Shown: positions 7,502-16,532 of the stretch, one piece after another
Layout of the letters: the number at the start of each line of letters is the position of its first letter
How positions within the stretch are numbered: position 1 is the stretch's first letter
Notes under the pieces: model-generated
What the model was told of the DNA's origin: nothing
Seen by the model: the letters and a program-made list of their open reading frames with translations, nothing else
The model's database searches: none
IMG/VR virus record: IMGVR_UViG_3300043446_002213
Span: 1 to 23,566 of that record
From: a virus
Length of the DNA stretch: 23,566 bases
Strand: one strand, 5' to 3'
Program-made: the position numbers and the translations under genes

Positions 7502-8754
7502 TTTATGTAAGTACAGAAGCAGACCATCCGTTCTTTGTAGAATTTAAAAATATAAAGGATGCTAAACTAGAACCAGAATCAGTTTACTGGCACGATCAAC
7601 ATGATCATCATATGAGGAATGTGTCGTTTGAAGACTTTTTAGACGAAATACATTGGGATCATATACGCAGAGATCCTACTGCCAAAATTTTATTGCATTA
7701 TAGTGATGAGTATTTTAATATATTTGATTTAGAAATATATGTAAACACTATAAAGAAAAAACAAATTAATCCAGCACAAGTCTTTTTTATTGTAATCGAT
7801 GAAACATGGAAGACTTGGGTTATTGATGAGTTTAGAAAGAGAGGAGTAGTTGGTATAAATGTTACTGATTATAACTTGCTTTTAAAAAAATCTGTTAGCG
7901 TAAAAAAATTAGATCTCATTGATGTAGTTGCCAACGGAGATAGTATTAAGGGTTATTTTAAAAATCTATTATCAATTCCATTTATTCCAAAACCTGCGCC
8001 TGCAATAGAAAAAAAGTTTAGCGCATTTAGTAGAAGGTTTGACGAGTGGCGCCTGCAGTTGTTCACTGAACTTTACCTCAAGGGTTTATTAGATCAATTT
8101 AAGTATACATTCAATAATATTGATCCGTATGCTGGAGGTGTTGGATATAATAAAATAAGAACATACGAACACGATGAAATTTTTAAACTACTGGCAAGCA
8201 AAAACTATAATATAGGTAAATTAAAAAATTGGGTAGATAATATGCCCTATACTTTTCCAAAGATTGATGTAACACACAAGTGGAATTTAAGATCTAACGA
8301 GTGGATCGAAAACACTGCCTTTCATTTGTTAGTAGAATCACATTTCAATCCGTTTAATCATTTTGAAGAATACAAAGACAAGTATGGTCCAAGAGAATTT
8401 GCACCATCTCTTATAACAGAAAAAACATGGAAAGTTATTACATCAGCTAGACCGTTCATTGTTTTTTCAACACCATATTTTTTAGACGACATGAGAGCAT
8501 TGGGTTATAAAACGTTCCATCCTTTTATTGATGAATCGTACGATAAAATTGAAGACCAGTACGAACGACTACACGCAATAGTAAACGAAATTGAAAGATT
8601 GAACAACCTACCAAAAGATGAGTTTGACTATTCATTTAAAGAATGTTATAATATAGCGTTACATAATCAGAAAGTATGTGAAAAGTTAACCAAAAGGTTA
8701 GTGTATAAAGATGAATTTGCCTGGGTTAACCAGTATTTGCAAAAAGGAAAATAA
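7498..8754 (+). CDS. Glycosyltransferase-like protein, copy 1
   Basis: A 418-residue protein without a certain family. The C-terminal third has ITEKTWK (about 306-312), a hydrophobic strand ending in PFIVFSTP, and GYKTFHPFIDESYD (336-349). This order (a TEK motif, a strand, then an acidic loop) resembles the donor-binding half of GT-B enzymes such as the GT10 fucosyltransferase type, so a glycosyltransferase is likely but unproven. The last motif is nearly identical in the copy at 10880. The gene is AT-rich compared with its neighbours and joins the preceding oxygenase at an ATGA overlap. Confidence 0.6.
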   Translation: MIYVSTEADHPFFVEFKNIKDAKLEPESVYWHDQHDHHMRNVSFEDFLDEIHWDHIRRDPTAKILLHYSDEYFNIFDLEIYVNTIKKKQINPAQVFFIVIDETWKTWVIDEFRKRGVVGINVTDYNLLLKKSVSVKKLDLIDVVANGDSIKGYFKNLLSIPFIPKPAPAIEKKFSAFSRRFDEWRLQLFTELYLKGLLDQFKYTFNNIDPYAGGVGYNKIRTYEHDEIFKLLASKNYNIGKLKNWVDNMPYTFPKIDVTHKWNLRSNEWIENTAFHLLVESHFNPFNHFEEYKDKYGPREFAPSLITEKTWKVITSARPFIVFSTPYFLDDMRALGYKTFHPFIDESYDKIEDQYERLHAIVNEIERLNNLPKDEFDYSFKECYNIALHNQKVCEKLTKRLVYKDEFAWVNQYLQKGK

Positions 8755-9783
8755 ATGTCTAAAACAATTTTAGTAACGGGTGGAGCAGGATTTATTGCAC
8801 ATCACCTTATCGATAAACTACTAGCAGAAACTGACTATCGTATTGTTACCCTAGATCGATTAGACTACAGCGGTAATCTTAATCGCCTTAATGAAGTAGT
8901 AATGGCACATCCTGTACAAGAAAGAAAACGTGTTCGTGTTATTCATCACGATCTTAAAGCAGAGTTAAACTCGCAGATTCGTAGTCACATTGGTAAGGTA
9001 GATATGATTGCTCACCTAGCCGCTGGTAGTCATGTCGATCGTAGTATCAAGTATCCTATGGAATTCGTACAAGACAATGTTGTCGGAACTGTAAACTTAA
9101 TGGACTATGCTCGCAACCTAGACAATTTAGAATTGTTTGCTTACTTTAGTACAGACGAAGTGTTTGGTCCGGCACCGGATGGCATTAGTTACAAAGAAAA
9201 CGATCGATACAATTCAACTAATCCTTATAGTGCTAGTAAGGCGGCCGCAGAGGAAATGGTTGTAGCATACGAAAACACTTACGGGTTGCCTGCAATCATT
9301 ACACATACTATGAACGTGTTTGGTGAGAGACAGCACCCCGAAAAGTATATCCCAATGTGTATTAAACGTGTGCGTGACAATCAAAAAATTACAGTACACA
9401 GTAATCCAGAAAAGACCAAAGCGGGATCTCGCCATTACATTCATGCTCGAGATGTTGCTGATGCTCTCATGTTCTTATACAATTACGATCTAAGTAAACT
9501 GCCCACAACATATGGCGGTGCTAAATGTCAAAAGTTTAATATTGTCGGTGCTGAAGAATTTGATAACTTAGAGTTGGCACAGTTTATTGCGGACACACAA
9601 GGAAGACCACTTAACTATGAAATGGTTGATTTCCACAGTTCAAGACCAGGCCACGACTTGCGTTATGCGTTAGATGGTAGTAAAATGAAAGACATGGGGT
9701 GGACCCCGCAGCCGGTAAAGAAAAGACTTGCAGAAGTTATTAACTGGACTTTGGCTAACGATCGTTGGTTGGGAATTGAATGA
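8755..9783 (+). CDS. rfbB: dTDP-glucose 4,6-dehydratase-like nucleotide-sugar dehydratase
   Basis: A 342-residue extended short-chain dehydrogenase. A Rossmann start, TGGAGFIAHHL, lies at the N-terminus, although the third glycine of GxxGxxG is Ala15. STDEVFG places Thr133, Asp134 and Glu135 exactly where E. coli RfbB has its catalytic trio, and YSASK gives Tyr158 and Lys162. The enzyme would turn an NDP-hexose (dTDP-glucose by best analogy) into the 4-keto-6-deoxy sugar. A GDP- or UDP-sugar substrate is possible. AAAAAGGA precedes the ATG. This gene and the cytidylyltransferase fusion are the two clear activated-sugar enzymes of the island. Confidence 0.9.
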   Translation: MSKTILVTGGAGFIAHHLIDKLLAETDYRIVTLDRLDYSGNLNRLNEVVMAHPVQERKRVRVIHHDLKAELNSQIRSHIGKVDMIAHLAAGSHVDRSIKYPMEFVQDNVVGTVNLMDYARNLDNLELFAYFSTDEVFGPAPDGISYKENDRYNSTNPYSASKAAAEEMVVAYENTYGLPAIITHTMNVFGERQHPEKYIPMCIKRVRDNQKITVHSNPEKTKAGSRHYIHARDVADALMFLYNYDLSKLPTTYGGAKCQKFNIVGAEEFDNLELAQFIADTQGRPLNYEMVDFHSSRPGHDLRYALDGSKMKDMGWTPQPVKKRLAEVINWTLANDRWLGIE

Positions 9784-10100
9784 AACACGTAAGATTTGAA
9801 AACACAGGACGCCGAGGTTGGTTTGTTGGCGGTTTTCCCGAAGCCGCATTTCAAACTGACCTTGCGGAAGTATGTTATTGTACTGAGCCAGCTGGCACTG
9901 GTATTAGTCATTACCATACTGTTTGCACTGAAACTGTTTTTATAGTTTCTGGAAGAGTAACATGTCAAGGTAAAGAATATACTAGCGGAGACATCCTTGT
10001 ATTTGAACCCGGAGACATTAATGATTGTGTCTACGAAGAAGAAACTGTTATGATCGGAGTCAAAACTCCAGCAGGTAAGGATGATAAGGTATTGGTATAA
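9780..10100 (+). CDS. Small cupin protein
   Basis: A 106-residue single-domain cupin. Motif 1 is visible as SHYHTVCTETVFIVSG (HxH, then Glu and Gly) and motif 2 begins EPGDINDCVY, where the usual histidine is replaced by Asn or Cys. Such proteins include sugar isomerases, epimerases and metal-dependent dioxygenases. The gene overlaps the dehydratase stop (ATGA), as expected for a partner that acts on its 4-keto sugar product, for example a ketoisomerase or epimerase. That link comes from context, not sequence. Confidence 0.8.
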   Translation: MKHVRFENTGRRGWFVGGFPEAAFQTDLAEVCYCTEPAGTGISHYHTVCTETVFIVSGRVTCQGKEYTSGDILVFEPGDINDCVYEEETVMIGVKTPAGKDDKVLV

Positions 10101-10883
10101 ATGATTGTTAACTTAGACAAGATCAAGGATGCGTTTAGCACATTTCATAGTGCTGAACCTTTCCCCTATTGTGTAATTGATAATTTCTTTACAGACGAAA
10201 TTGCAGAACAATTAGCGTTAGAATTCCCTAACTCTGATTCAGATGTTTTTAATGGAAACTATTTTAATCAGATTGAAATTAAAAAGACATGCAATATCTG
10301 GGACCGATTCCCTGCTACTACATACAATGTCCTAACATATTTAAATAGTACAGAGTTTTTAGACATATTAAAACCATTAGTTAAACAAGATATCTTGTAT
10401 GCAGACCACGGACTTCACGGTGGTGGGTGGCATATACATCCACCTGGCGGCAAGCTAAATGTACATTTAGATTATAGCATTCATCCTAAGATGAAAAAGC
10501 AAAGAAACTATAACTTACTAGTTTATCTAAATCCTAACTGGCAAGAAGGATGGGGCGGAGAACTAGGACTATGGTCAGATAAAAATAACAAGCCCAGTGA
10601 GTTAGTTAAGGTCCTTGAACCTAAGTTCAATAGAGGAGTTATCTTTGACACAACCGCTAATAGTTGGCATGGTCTCGAAGTGCCTAATAGTTTTCCAGAA
10701 GGACAAGACCGTAAAAGTATTGCACTATACTATCTTACAGAACCCCCAACGAATGTTAATACTAGAGGTAGAGCCCTTTTCTCCCCAAGTAAAGAACAAG
10801 AAAACGACCCTGAAGTACTAGAATTGATCAAAAGAAGATCTCAAGTATCCGCAGGAGATGTATCAACATGGAGTCGTTCATGA
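10101..10883 (+). CDS. 2OG-Fe(II) oxygenase, copy 2
   Basis: A 260-residue dioxygenase of the prolyl-4-hydroxylase-like type. The iron ligands are His122-x-Asp124 (VHLDY) and His190 (SWHGLEVP); Arg204 (DRKS) should bind 2-oxoglutarate. WGGELGLWSD marks the jelly-roll core. An extra glycine- and histidine-rich run, HGLHGGGWHIHPPGGK (about 103-118), precedes the HxD and is absent from copy 1, so the substrates probably differ. It starts directly after the cupin stop. Like copy 1 it is followed by a glycosyltransferase-like gene, so oxidation and transfer may be linked steps. Confidence 0.88.
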   Translation: MIVNLDKIKDAFSTFHSAEPFPYCVIDNFFTDEIAEQLALEFPNSDSDVFNGNYFNQIEIKKTCNIWDRFPATTYNVLTYLNSTEFLDILKPLVKQDILYADHGLHGGGWHIHPPGGKLNVHLDYSIHPKMKKQRNYNLLVYLNPNWQEGWGGELGLWSDKNNKPSELVKVLEPKFNRGVIFDTTANSWHGLEVPNSFPEGQDRKSIALYYLTEPPTNVNTRGRALFSPSKEQENDPEVLELIKRRSQVSAGDVSTWSRS

Positions 10884-12223
10884 ACTTTGTATTTGAAAAT
10901 TTAGAAACACTTGAAAATTTTGTAGAATGCCCTGATAAAAATCCATCAGGTGTGAGAAGATTTACACCTAGTCCGTTAGTTATTACCATGGTAAGGTATC
11001 ACCAGACTAACGAAAAATTTAAAAATATGGATTTTAAAAACATAGCTATCAGCAATGATCCTAGAAAATTTGAAAGATATGGAATAGCATCCGGAGTAAC
11101 ACATGCACCTCACGATTGGTGCGGACCCGATACACAAGGAAATGGATTTGATAAGAATTTTGCAGATCGAAAATCTTTATTTGAATTTCTCAGTCCTGTT
11201 TATCTAACAGACCTTAGAACAGGTAAAGCAACTTTACTATTAGATCAGAGTCACGAAGGCTATCACGCTGATTGGTTATTTGATTGGTTTCATAATAGCT
11301 GTGAATTTTACAAAATTAATCCTACACAAATTATTTACATAACAGGCGATATGGATGTGTATAGAAAATATTCGCTGTGGTGTGACGAAAAGAATTTAAC
11401 AGATAGAATGTGTGTTGTACCATATGCACACTTTGAAAATGCTGTTTTTACAAATGATAACAATAGGACGACAATCTTTAACCTAGGCCGTAATCCAAAC
11501 TTCAACGACCAGTACAAGTATAAAAAGAAAAACTTGAACAAAATTAAAACATTTAATGCTTTACAGAAACGCCCTAGAGCACATAGAATGTGGCTGTTTA
11601 AAGAACTGTGCCTAAATAATCTTTTAGAAAATAGTATTAGTAGTATGAATTGGTTTAAGTGGAGCCATACATTCTACATGAATAAAACTATGAACATAGA
11701 GGACTACGAAAATATTATAGGGTTAACTCCAATGCTTCCACCTAATGCTACAGGAAAATACAAAGAAGAGTTAGATGTGTTTGCGAGCGGTGACAGTGGA
11801 AAGTATCAAATGGAATTTAATTCACAAATAACATTAGATACATGGTTTAGTGTAATCAGCGAAGCGTCGTTTGGTGAAGACACTTGCTTCATTAGTGAAA
11901 AAACTTTTAAACTAATCTGTGTTCATCATCCATTTATTATTTTTGGAAATAAGAATTCGTTACACTATTTGCGAGAACTAGGATACAAAACATTCCACCC
12001 ATATATCGACGAATCATATGATACATTAGAGTGTTGGGAAAGATTAGATGCAATTATCAATAGCATTAAAAAAATAAATGCTATACCACAAGAAGAAAAG
12101 CTAGACTGGTTTTTAGGCATGAAGGACATTTTAGAGCATAACTATAAAGTTATGAAGCGCAACTCTTTAGACAATGCTCCGCAATCTATGATAACAATTA
12201 AAGAATATTTTCAGGAAAAATAA
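10880..12223 (+). CDS. Glycosyltransferase-like protein, copy 2
   Basis: A 447-residue relative of the protein at 7498. The shared C-terminal block holds ISEKTFK (about 338-344), PFIIFG and GYKTFHPYIDESYD (368-381); the N-terminal halves differ widely, as expected if acceptors differ. A GT-B-like transferase is the best guess. The start is uncertain: ATG 10880 forms the ATGA junction usual in this island and has GGAG 6 bases upstream, while ATG 10868, in frame, has AGGAG 10 bases upstream. The next gene follows without a gap. Confidence 0.6.
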   Translation: MNFVFENLETLENFVECPDKNPSGVRRFTPSPLVITMVRYHQTNEKFKNMDFKNIAISNDPRKFERYGIASGVTHAPHDWCGPDTQGNGFDKNFADRKSLFEFLSPVYLTDLRTGKATLLLDQSHEGYHADWLFDWFHNSCEFYKINPTQIIYITGDMDVYRKYSLWCDEKNLTDRMCVVPYAHFENAVFTNDNNRTTIFNLGRNPNFNDQYKYKKKNLNKIKTFNALQKRPRAHRMWLFKELCLNNLLENSISSMNWFKWSHTFYMNKTMNIEDYENIIGLTPMLPPNATGKYKEELDVFASGDSGKYQMEFNSQITLDTWFSVISEASFGEDTCFISEKTFKLICVHHPFIIFGNKNSLHYLRELGYKTFHPYIDESYDTLECWERLDAIINSIKKINAIPQEEKLDWFLGMKDILEHNYKVMKRNSLDNAPQSMITIKEYFQEK

Positions 12224-13243
12224 ATGTATAGAAAACAAATAGCTGAAATTAACGAAAGCATCAAGACAACTAAGAAGGCTATTATATCCCTTGGCTGTTC
12301 TTTTGTTCAAGGACAAGGGGCAGTTAATCCAGAATTATACGAAGAATACAAATGGAACTATGACGGACTTGGTGTTCCTCTTTATCTCAAACTTCCCGAA
12401 AAAGAAGAAAAAGAATTACTAAAGAAGTATCCATTAGTTACTAAACAAGGCGACGAGCTGTTTTTTAGATTCATGGAATACGAAAATGCTTTTGTCAATG
12501 TATTGTGTAAAAAATACTTCAATGGAGAATATACTCCTATTAACTTAGGTCTAGCAGGATGCGGAAACAGAGGAACAATTAAAGAACTGTATTTCTATCC
12601 AGAGGTTAACTGGAACCAGCTTGAAGAAATTATAGTTATTTACTGCCCAAGTGGTCCGGAACGATTTGACTTTATCAACGACCAGTGGATAGATCACGGT
12701 CATTGGTTATGCATGTGGCCGCATTATAAAGATAAAGAAGACGGCCCTCGCAAGAATTTATGGAAGGGATACAGCGATTGCGTCTACTCTGAAAAGTTTG
12801 AGGTGCTAGAACAAATTGCACATATACAAGAATTGATGTTATGGTGCAAGTATCATAATGCAAAACTAATAATCACTCCGGGCTTTGATAGAAGATACGA
12901 AAAAGACTACTTTAAAGCTTCTCTTAAAAAAGTTATAAATCGTTCTTCAGAAGGAACTGTATTAAAGCATGGAACTATTTTTCCATTAGACTTTGGACAG
13001 AAAGAAAATATTAATAAAATAATGGAATTGTGGCCCTGGGATAGTATGTTTAAACCAGATGGCTACGAAACGTTTGCTGATTTATGTGTAGCACAAGAAA
13101 AGGTTAAAGACGATCATTTCTTTAACTACTTAGGAGCAGGGTCTCCTAATGGATGGATAACCGCATGTGCTCATCCTACTGCAAAAGGCCATGACTTATT
13201 TGCTAAAATATTACATAACCATATTACTAAAAACAAAAAATGA
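12224..13243 (+). CDS. SGNH hydrolase-like protein, copy 1
   Basis: A 339-residue protein of the SGNH/GDSL esterase type. Block I is SLGCSFVQG with Ser26, block II/III is seen in NLGLAGCGN (Gly and Asn), and block V in TACAHPTAKGHDLF with His317. The aspartate usually three residues before that histidine is Ala314, so the Ser-His pair remains but the Asp is missing or supplied elsewhere. Such enzymes add or remove acyl groups on sugars. There is no signal peptide, which favours a cytoplasmic role in glycan building. AGGA precedes the ATG, and it overlaps the second SGNH gene at ATGA. Confidence 0.75.
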   Translation: MYRKQIAEINESIKTTKKAIISLGCSFVQGQGAVNPELYEEYKWNYDGLGVPLYLKLPEKEEKELLKKYPLVTKQGDELFFRFMEYENAFVNVLCKKYFNGEYTPINLGLAGCGNRGTIKELYFYPEVNWNQLEEIIVIYCPSGPERFDFINDQWIDHGHWLCMWPHYKDKEDGPRKNLWKGYSDCVYSEKFEVLEQIAHIQELMLWCKYHNAKLIITPGFDRRYEKDYFKASLKKVINRSSEGTVLKHGTIFPLDFGQKENINKIMELWPWDSMFKPDGYETFADLCVAQEKVKDDHFFNYLGAGSPNGWITACAHPTAKGHDLFAKILHNHITKNKK

Positions 13244-14142
13244 GAATCACACGAGTAAAAGAAACTGTAGGAACAATCACAGCAGACGATCCTGAAATGA
13301 TCGAATCGTTTCGATTACGCAGTCCTGTTGTTGCAAAAAATCCAATCGACTTAAAGTATTATTCTAATTATTACAACGGTAATACTGATCAAGGATCAAT
13401 GCCGAGTCCAGGAGTTCATAAATTTCTAAACGGTAACGAGCGGGCACAGGCTAACCCAGACTATAAAGATTTTAGTTATTTCATAAACGATATAGGTTTT
13501 AGAGACCAATATCCTCCAAAAGAAACACAAGGGATATTTGGTTTCTTTGGATGCAGTATGACATTAGGCGAGGGTTTAGATACGGTTGATAATTTTCCGC
13601 ATCGCGTATCTAAGCATTTTAACAAACAACATTTAAATCTTGGTTTGCCTGGTATCGGTGCATACAGGATTGCATTAATTTTTGCGGCGGCGGCAAATGT
13701 TTGGAATATAGAAACCGCGGTAGTTACCTTTCCTAACTGGGCAAGATTCCACTATGTTGACACTAAAAACAACATGAAACTGATTCATTTGCCTTATAGC
13801 ATAGATAACAAGGAATGCGAAATTGTTAGAAATGACATCTTAAATGATTTTTCTGACCAGTATATGTTATCAGCTACCAAGGATGCAATAAATTATATTC
13901 TTATGGTTGCAAAATTAAAAAATATTAATTTAGTTTTATCTGCTTGGGACCCTGATGTTAGTAGAATTATAGAAGCAATCACAGGATATGATGTTCCTAA
14001 ATACAACCTATGGAATCCTTTTAAGGAAAGGATACCTGGAGATTTTGCCAGAGACTATATACACCCAGGAGTCAACATTGTTGATACCTATGTAGAAAAA
14101 CTTAAAGACACAATCAATAGAAAACACTATGTCAGACTCTAA
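13240..14142 (+). CDS. SGNH hydrolase-like protein, copy 2
   Basis: A 300-residue SGNH-type protein. Block I is FGCSMTLGEG with Ser106, block II is LGLPGIGAYR (Gly, but no Asn at the third-block position that I can see) and block V is RDYIHPG with Asp272 and His275 in the classic DxxH spacing. About 95 residues precede the serine, more than usual, and include a sugar-esterase-like aromatic region. It lies in tandem with copy 1 but is only distantly similar, so it is not a recent duplicate. A glycan acyl esterase or acyltransferase is likely; the substrate is unknown. Confidence 0.75.
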   Translation: MRITRVKETVGTITADDPEMIESFRLRSPVVAKNPIDLKYYSNYYNGNTDQGSMPSPGVHKFLNGNERAQANPDYKDFSYFINDIGFRDQYPPKETQGIFGFFGCSMTLGEGLDTVDNFPHRVSKHFNKQHLNLGLPGIGAYRIALIFAAAANVWNIETAVVTFPNWARFHYVDTKNNMKLIHLPYSIDNKECEIVRNDILNDFSDQYMLSATKDAINYILMVAKLKNINLVLSAWDPDVSRIIEAITGYDVPKYNLWNPFKERIPGDFARDYIHPGVNIVDTYVEKLKDTINRKHYVRL

Positions 14143-15028
14143 ACAATTAACCATTGTTATAGTAACTTACCACGGAGACTTTCCATTACTGGAAAGATGC
14201 CTAACTTCCTTTGAAAAATATATAAATCTAGATCAAGTTAAGGCTATTAAAATTATCCTTAACGATCTTCCTATATACACAAACGCATTGCAGAGTATTA
14301 TAAACAAGTATACTAATTTAAAACTTGAATTAGTTTCGTCTGCAACATTAGAACCGGTTATTACAGAATATTTTAATTGGAATACACAACAACTTTTTAA
14401 GCTTCTAGCCTGTAATGTAGTTGATACTGAGTGGTACTTAATACACGACTGCAAAGATTATTATGTCAAGCACGTAGACTTCTTTAAAGACTGTTTTACA
14501 GATGACGGCAGAGCTATCACAAAATTAGATCACACACAGTATAGTGATTATAACAGACACGGGGGAGGATTTTTGCCCTTCAACCTGGCTTATGAAATTG
14601 CCTGTAATGTCTGGGGTATTAGCAGACAAGATACTGCCATCTGGCATTTGCCCACTGTAACACCGTTCTTTGTTAAAACAGATACAATGAAAGGTATGGT
14701 GCGTGAATTAAAATCTATGATAAGAGGGTTCTTTCCTTACCTATTTAATCTTGCTATAAATGAGCAACGTGTAGCAACTGAATTTTTACTTTATAGTGCA
14801 TACTGTTTTAGTAAGAACCAATTAGCTGACTATGCTGACTGGAGTATTAATACTGCCTATTATAGTAAATTAAAACAATCAAAGGATCTAAGAATTTACT
14901 TCCCACCTAATCCACAAGAAAATGAAAAATATTTTCATAACGGACAGATTTGGCAATTTAATGAAGGTACTTGGAAGCCTGCTGTTGCTACACATGTTTC
15001 TTATACAGAGGAAAAGTTAGATGAGTAA
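14129..15028 (+). CDS. GT-A-like glycosyltransferase (putative)
   Basis: A 299-residue protein whose N-terminus, TIVIVTYHGDFPLLERCL (about 8-25), is the usual first strand and turn of family-2-like GT-A transferases. An acidic DCKD (107-110) after WYLIH is in the right place for the DxD metal site. The C-terminal half (about 170-260) is helical and has a WGISRQDTAIWHLP block. It overlaps the SGNH gene by 14 bases and the second radical SAM gene by 8. Donor and acceptor are unknown. A DUF6492-type assignment is possible. Confidence 0.65.
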   Translation: MSDSKQLTIVIVTYHGDFPLLERCLTSFEKYINLDQVKAIKIILNDLPIYTNALQSIINKYTNLKLELVSSATLEPVITEYFNWNTQQLFKLLACNVVDTEWYLIHDCKDYYVKHVDFFKDCFTDDGRAITKLDHTQYSDYNRHGGGFLPFNLAYEIACNVWGISRQDTAIWHLPTVTPFFVKTDTMKGMVRELKSMIRGFFPYLFNLAINEQRVATEFLLYSAYCFSKNQLADYADWSINTAYYSKLKQSKDLRIYFPPNPQENEKYFHNGQIWQFNEGTWKPAVATHVSYTEEKLDE

Positions 15029-16532
15029 CTACAACCAAGCGGCAGACATCGCAGAACATCAACTAAAATTTATTAGCAAATCAATGTGCTATGCTAAGTG
15101 GGCACAAGTGTCTATGCACCTTACTAATGGCATGACACAGAGTTGTTACCATCCGCCGCTACATAAAATAGATACTGCACTATTAAAAGAAAATCCCAGC
15201 GCATTGCATAACACCGATCAAAAAAAGCAAGAGCGTAAAATGATGTTAAAGGGCGACCGCCCAGCAGGGTGCGAGTATTGTTGGAAAATTGAAGATGTAG
15301 GCGGAAGAAGTGATAGAATTTATCGTTCAGGAGAATACTGGGCACAAAATGCTAGACTAGATATATTTGAAGCCATAGATACTGGCAACGTAGATCCGCG
15401 ATATGTTGAGGTTAACTTTAATCAAGCCTGTAATTTTAAATGTATGTATTGCAGTCCGCACCTGTCAACTGCATGGGAAGATGAAGTAGAAAAATTTGGA
15501 CCTTACGAAGTACTAAACTCGTCTGGACAATTAACAGAACACAACAACATCAATGCACTAAAGAGCAGTGGTTTCATGCCTCTAAAAGTTAGGCAAGATG
15601 AGAACCCATACGTAGAAGCATTCTGGCGTTGGTGGCCTCAGTTGTATAAAAAATTAGAAGTATTGCGTATGACAGGCGGAGAGCCGCTTATGGATGTCAA
15701 CACATTTAAGGTGCTAGACTATATCTATCAGCACCCAAATCAATGGTTAGAAGTAAGTGTAACTACTAATATGTGCCCGCCTAAGCCGGAACTGTTTAAC
15801 AAGTTTATTGATAGTCTAAAAAAATTAGAAGAAATACAAATATGGGAAGATAAAGAACGATTCAATCCTGGATCCGGTAATCACTGGTACGTAAACATGG
15901 CTGTTAAAAATTTTGCTGTGTTTGTTAGTTTAGATAGCGTAAGTGATCAAGCTGAGTATATTCGATCGGGTTTAGATTACACAACCTTACAAAAAAATGT
16001 AACACATTTATTAGACGACACTTGCAATACTACGCTGACCTTTATCAATACATTTAATGCTTTAAGTGTTCCTAAGTTCAAGGATTTTTTAAAATACATA
16101 CTAGAGCTTCGCACAAAGTATAATCGTCAAGCTCAGGGTATCAAATATATCCCAATTCACGATCCATACCATACACATCCAGATCACCAAGTACATCCAA
16201 GACAACGTGTATGGTTTGACGTACCTTTGTTAAGGAATCCTGCTTGGCAAAATATACATATATTGCCTGAAGAGTTTGAACAGTATTTAGATGATGCTAT
16301 TAAGTTTATGGAAGATAATTTCGAAATGGGGAACTTTGATGGCTTTTACGATTTTGAAATTGAAAAAGTAAAAAGAAATTTAAAAATTATGAAGGAAAGA
16401 AATCCTAATCAAACTATTAACAGAAAAAATTTCGTAAATTACTTCCAAGAGTATGATCGTAGAAAGAACACTAATCTAGTAAAAACCTTCCCAGAATTAG
16501 AAAATGTTTATAACGATTGGAGAAAAATATGA
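15021..16532 (+). CDS. Twitch-domain radical SAM protein, copy 2
   Basis: A 503-residue paralogue of the protein at 5383. The SAM-cluster cysteines are Cys137, 141 and 144 (CNFKCMYC) and TGGEPLM is conserved. The N-terminal cysteines Cys23, 42, 84 and 87 are at exactly the same positions as in copy 1, which supports a second iron-sulfur cluster. About 40 extra residues lie in the middle and near 365-390, including a histidine-rich HDPYHTHPDHQVHP segment that copy 1 lacks and that may bind metal. The C-terminal YDRRKNTNLVKTFPE also matches copy 1. Divergence suggests two different radical steps in one pathway. Confidence 0.9.
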   Translation: MSNYNQAADIAEHQLKFISKSMCYAKWAQVSMHLTNGMTQSCYHPPLHKIDTALLKENPSALHNTDQKKQERKMMLKGDRPAGCEYCWKIEDVGGRSDRIYRSGEYWAQNARLDIFEAIDTGNVDPRYVEVNFNQACNFKCMYCSPHLSTAWEDEVEKFGPYEVLNSSGQLTEHNNINALKSSGFMPLKVRQDENPYVEAFWRWWPQLYKKLEVLRMTGGEPLMDVNTFKVLDYIYQHPNQWLEVSVTTNMCPPKPELFNKFIDSLKKLEEIQIWEDKERFNPGSGNHWYVNMAVKNFAVFVSLDSVSDQAEYIRSGLDYTTLQKNVTHLLDDTCNTTLTFINTFNALSVPKFKDFLKYILELRTKYNRQAQGIKYIPIHDPYHTHPDHQVHPRQRVWFDVPLLRNPAWQNIHILPEEFEQYLDDAIKFMEDNFEMGNFDGFYDFEIEKVKRNLKIMKERNPNQTINRKNFVNYFQEYDRRKNTNLVKTFPELENVYNDWRKI

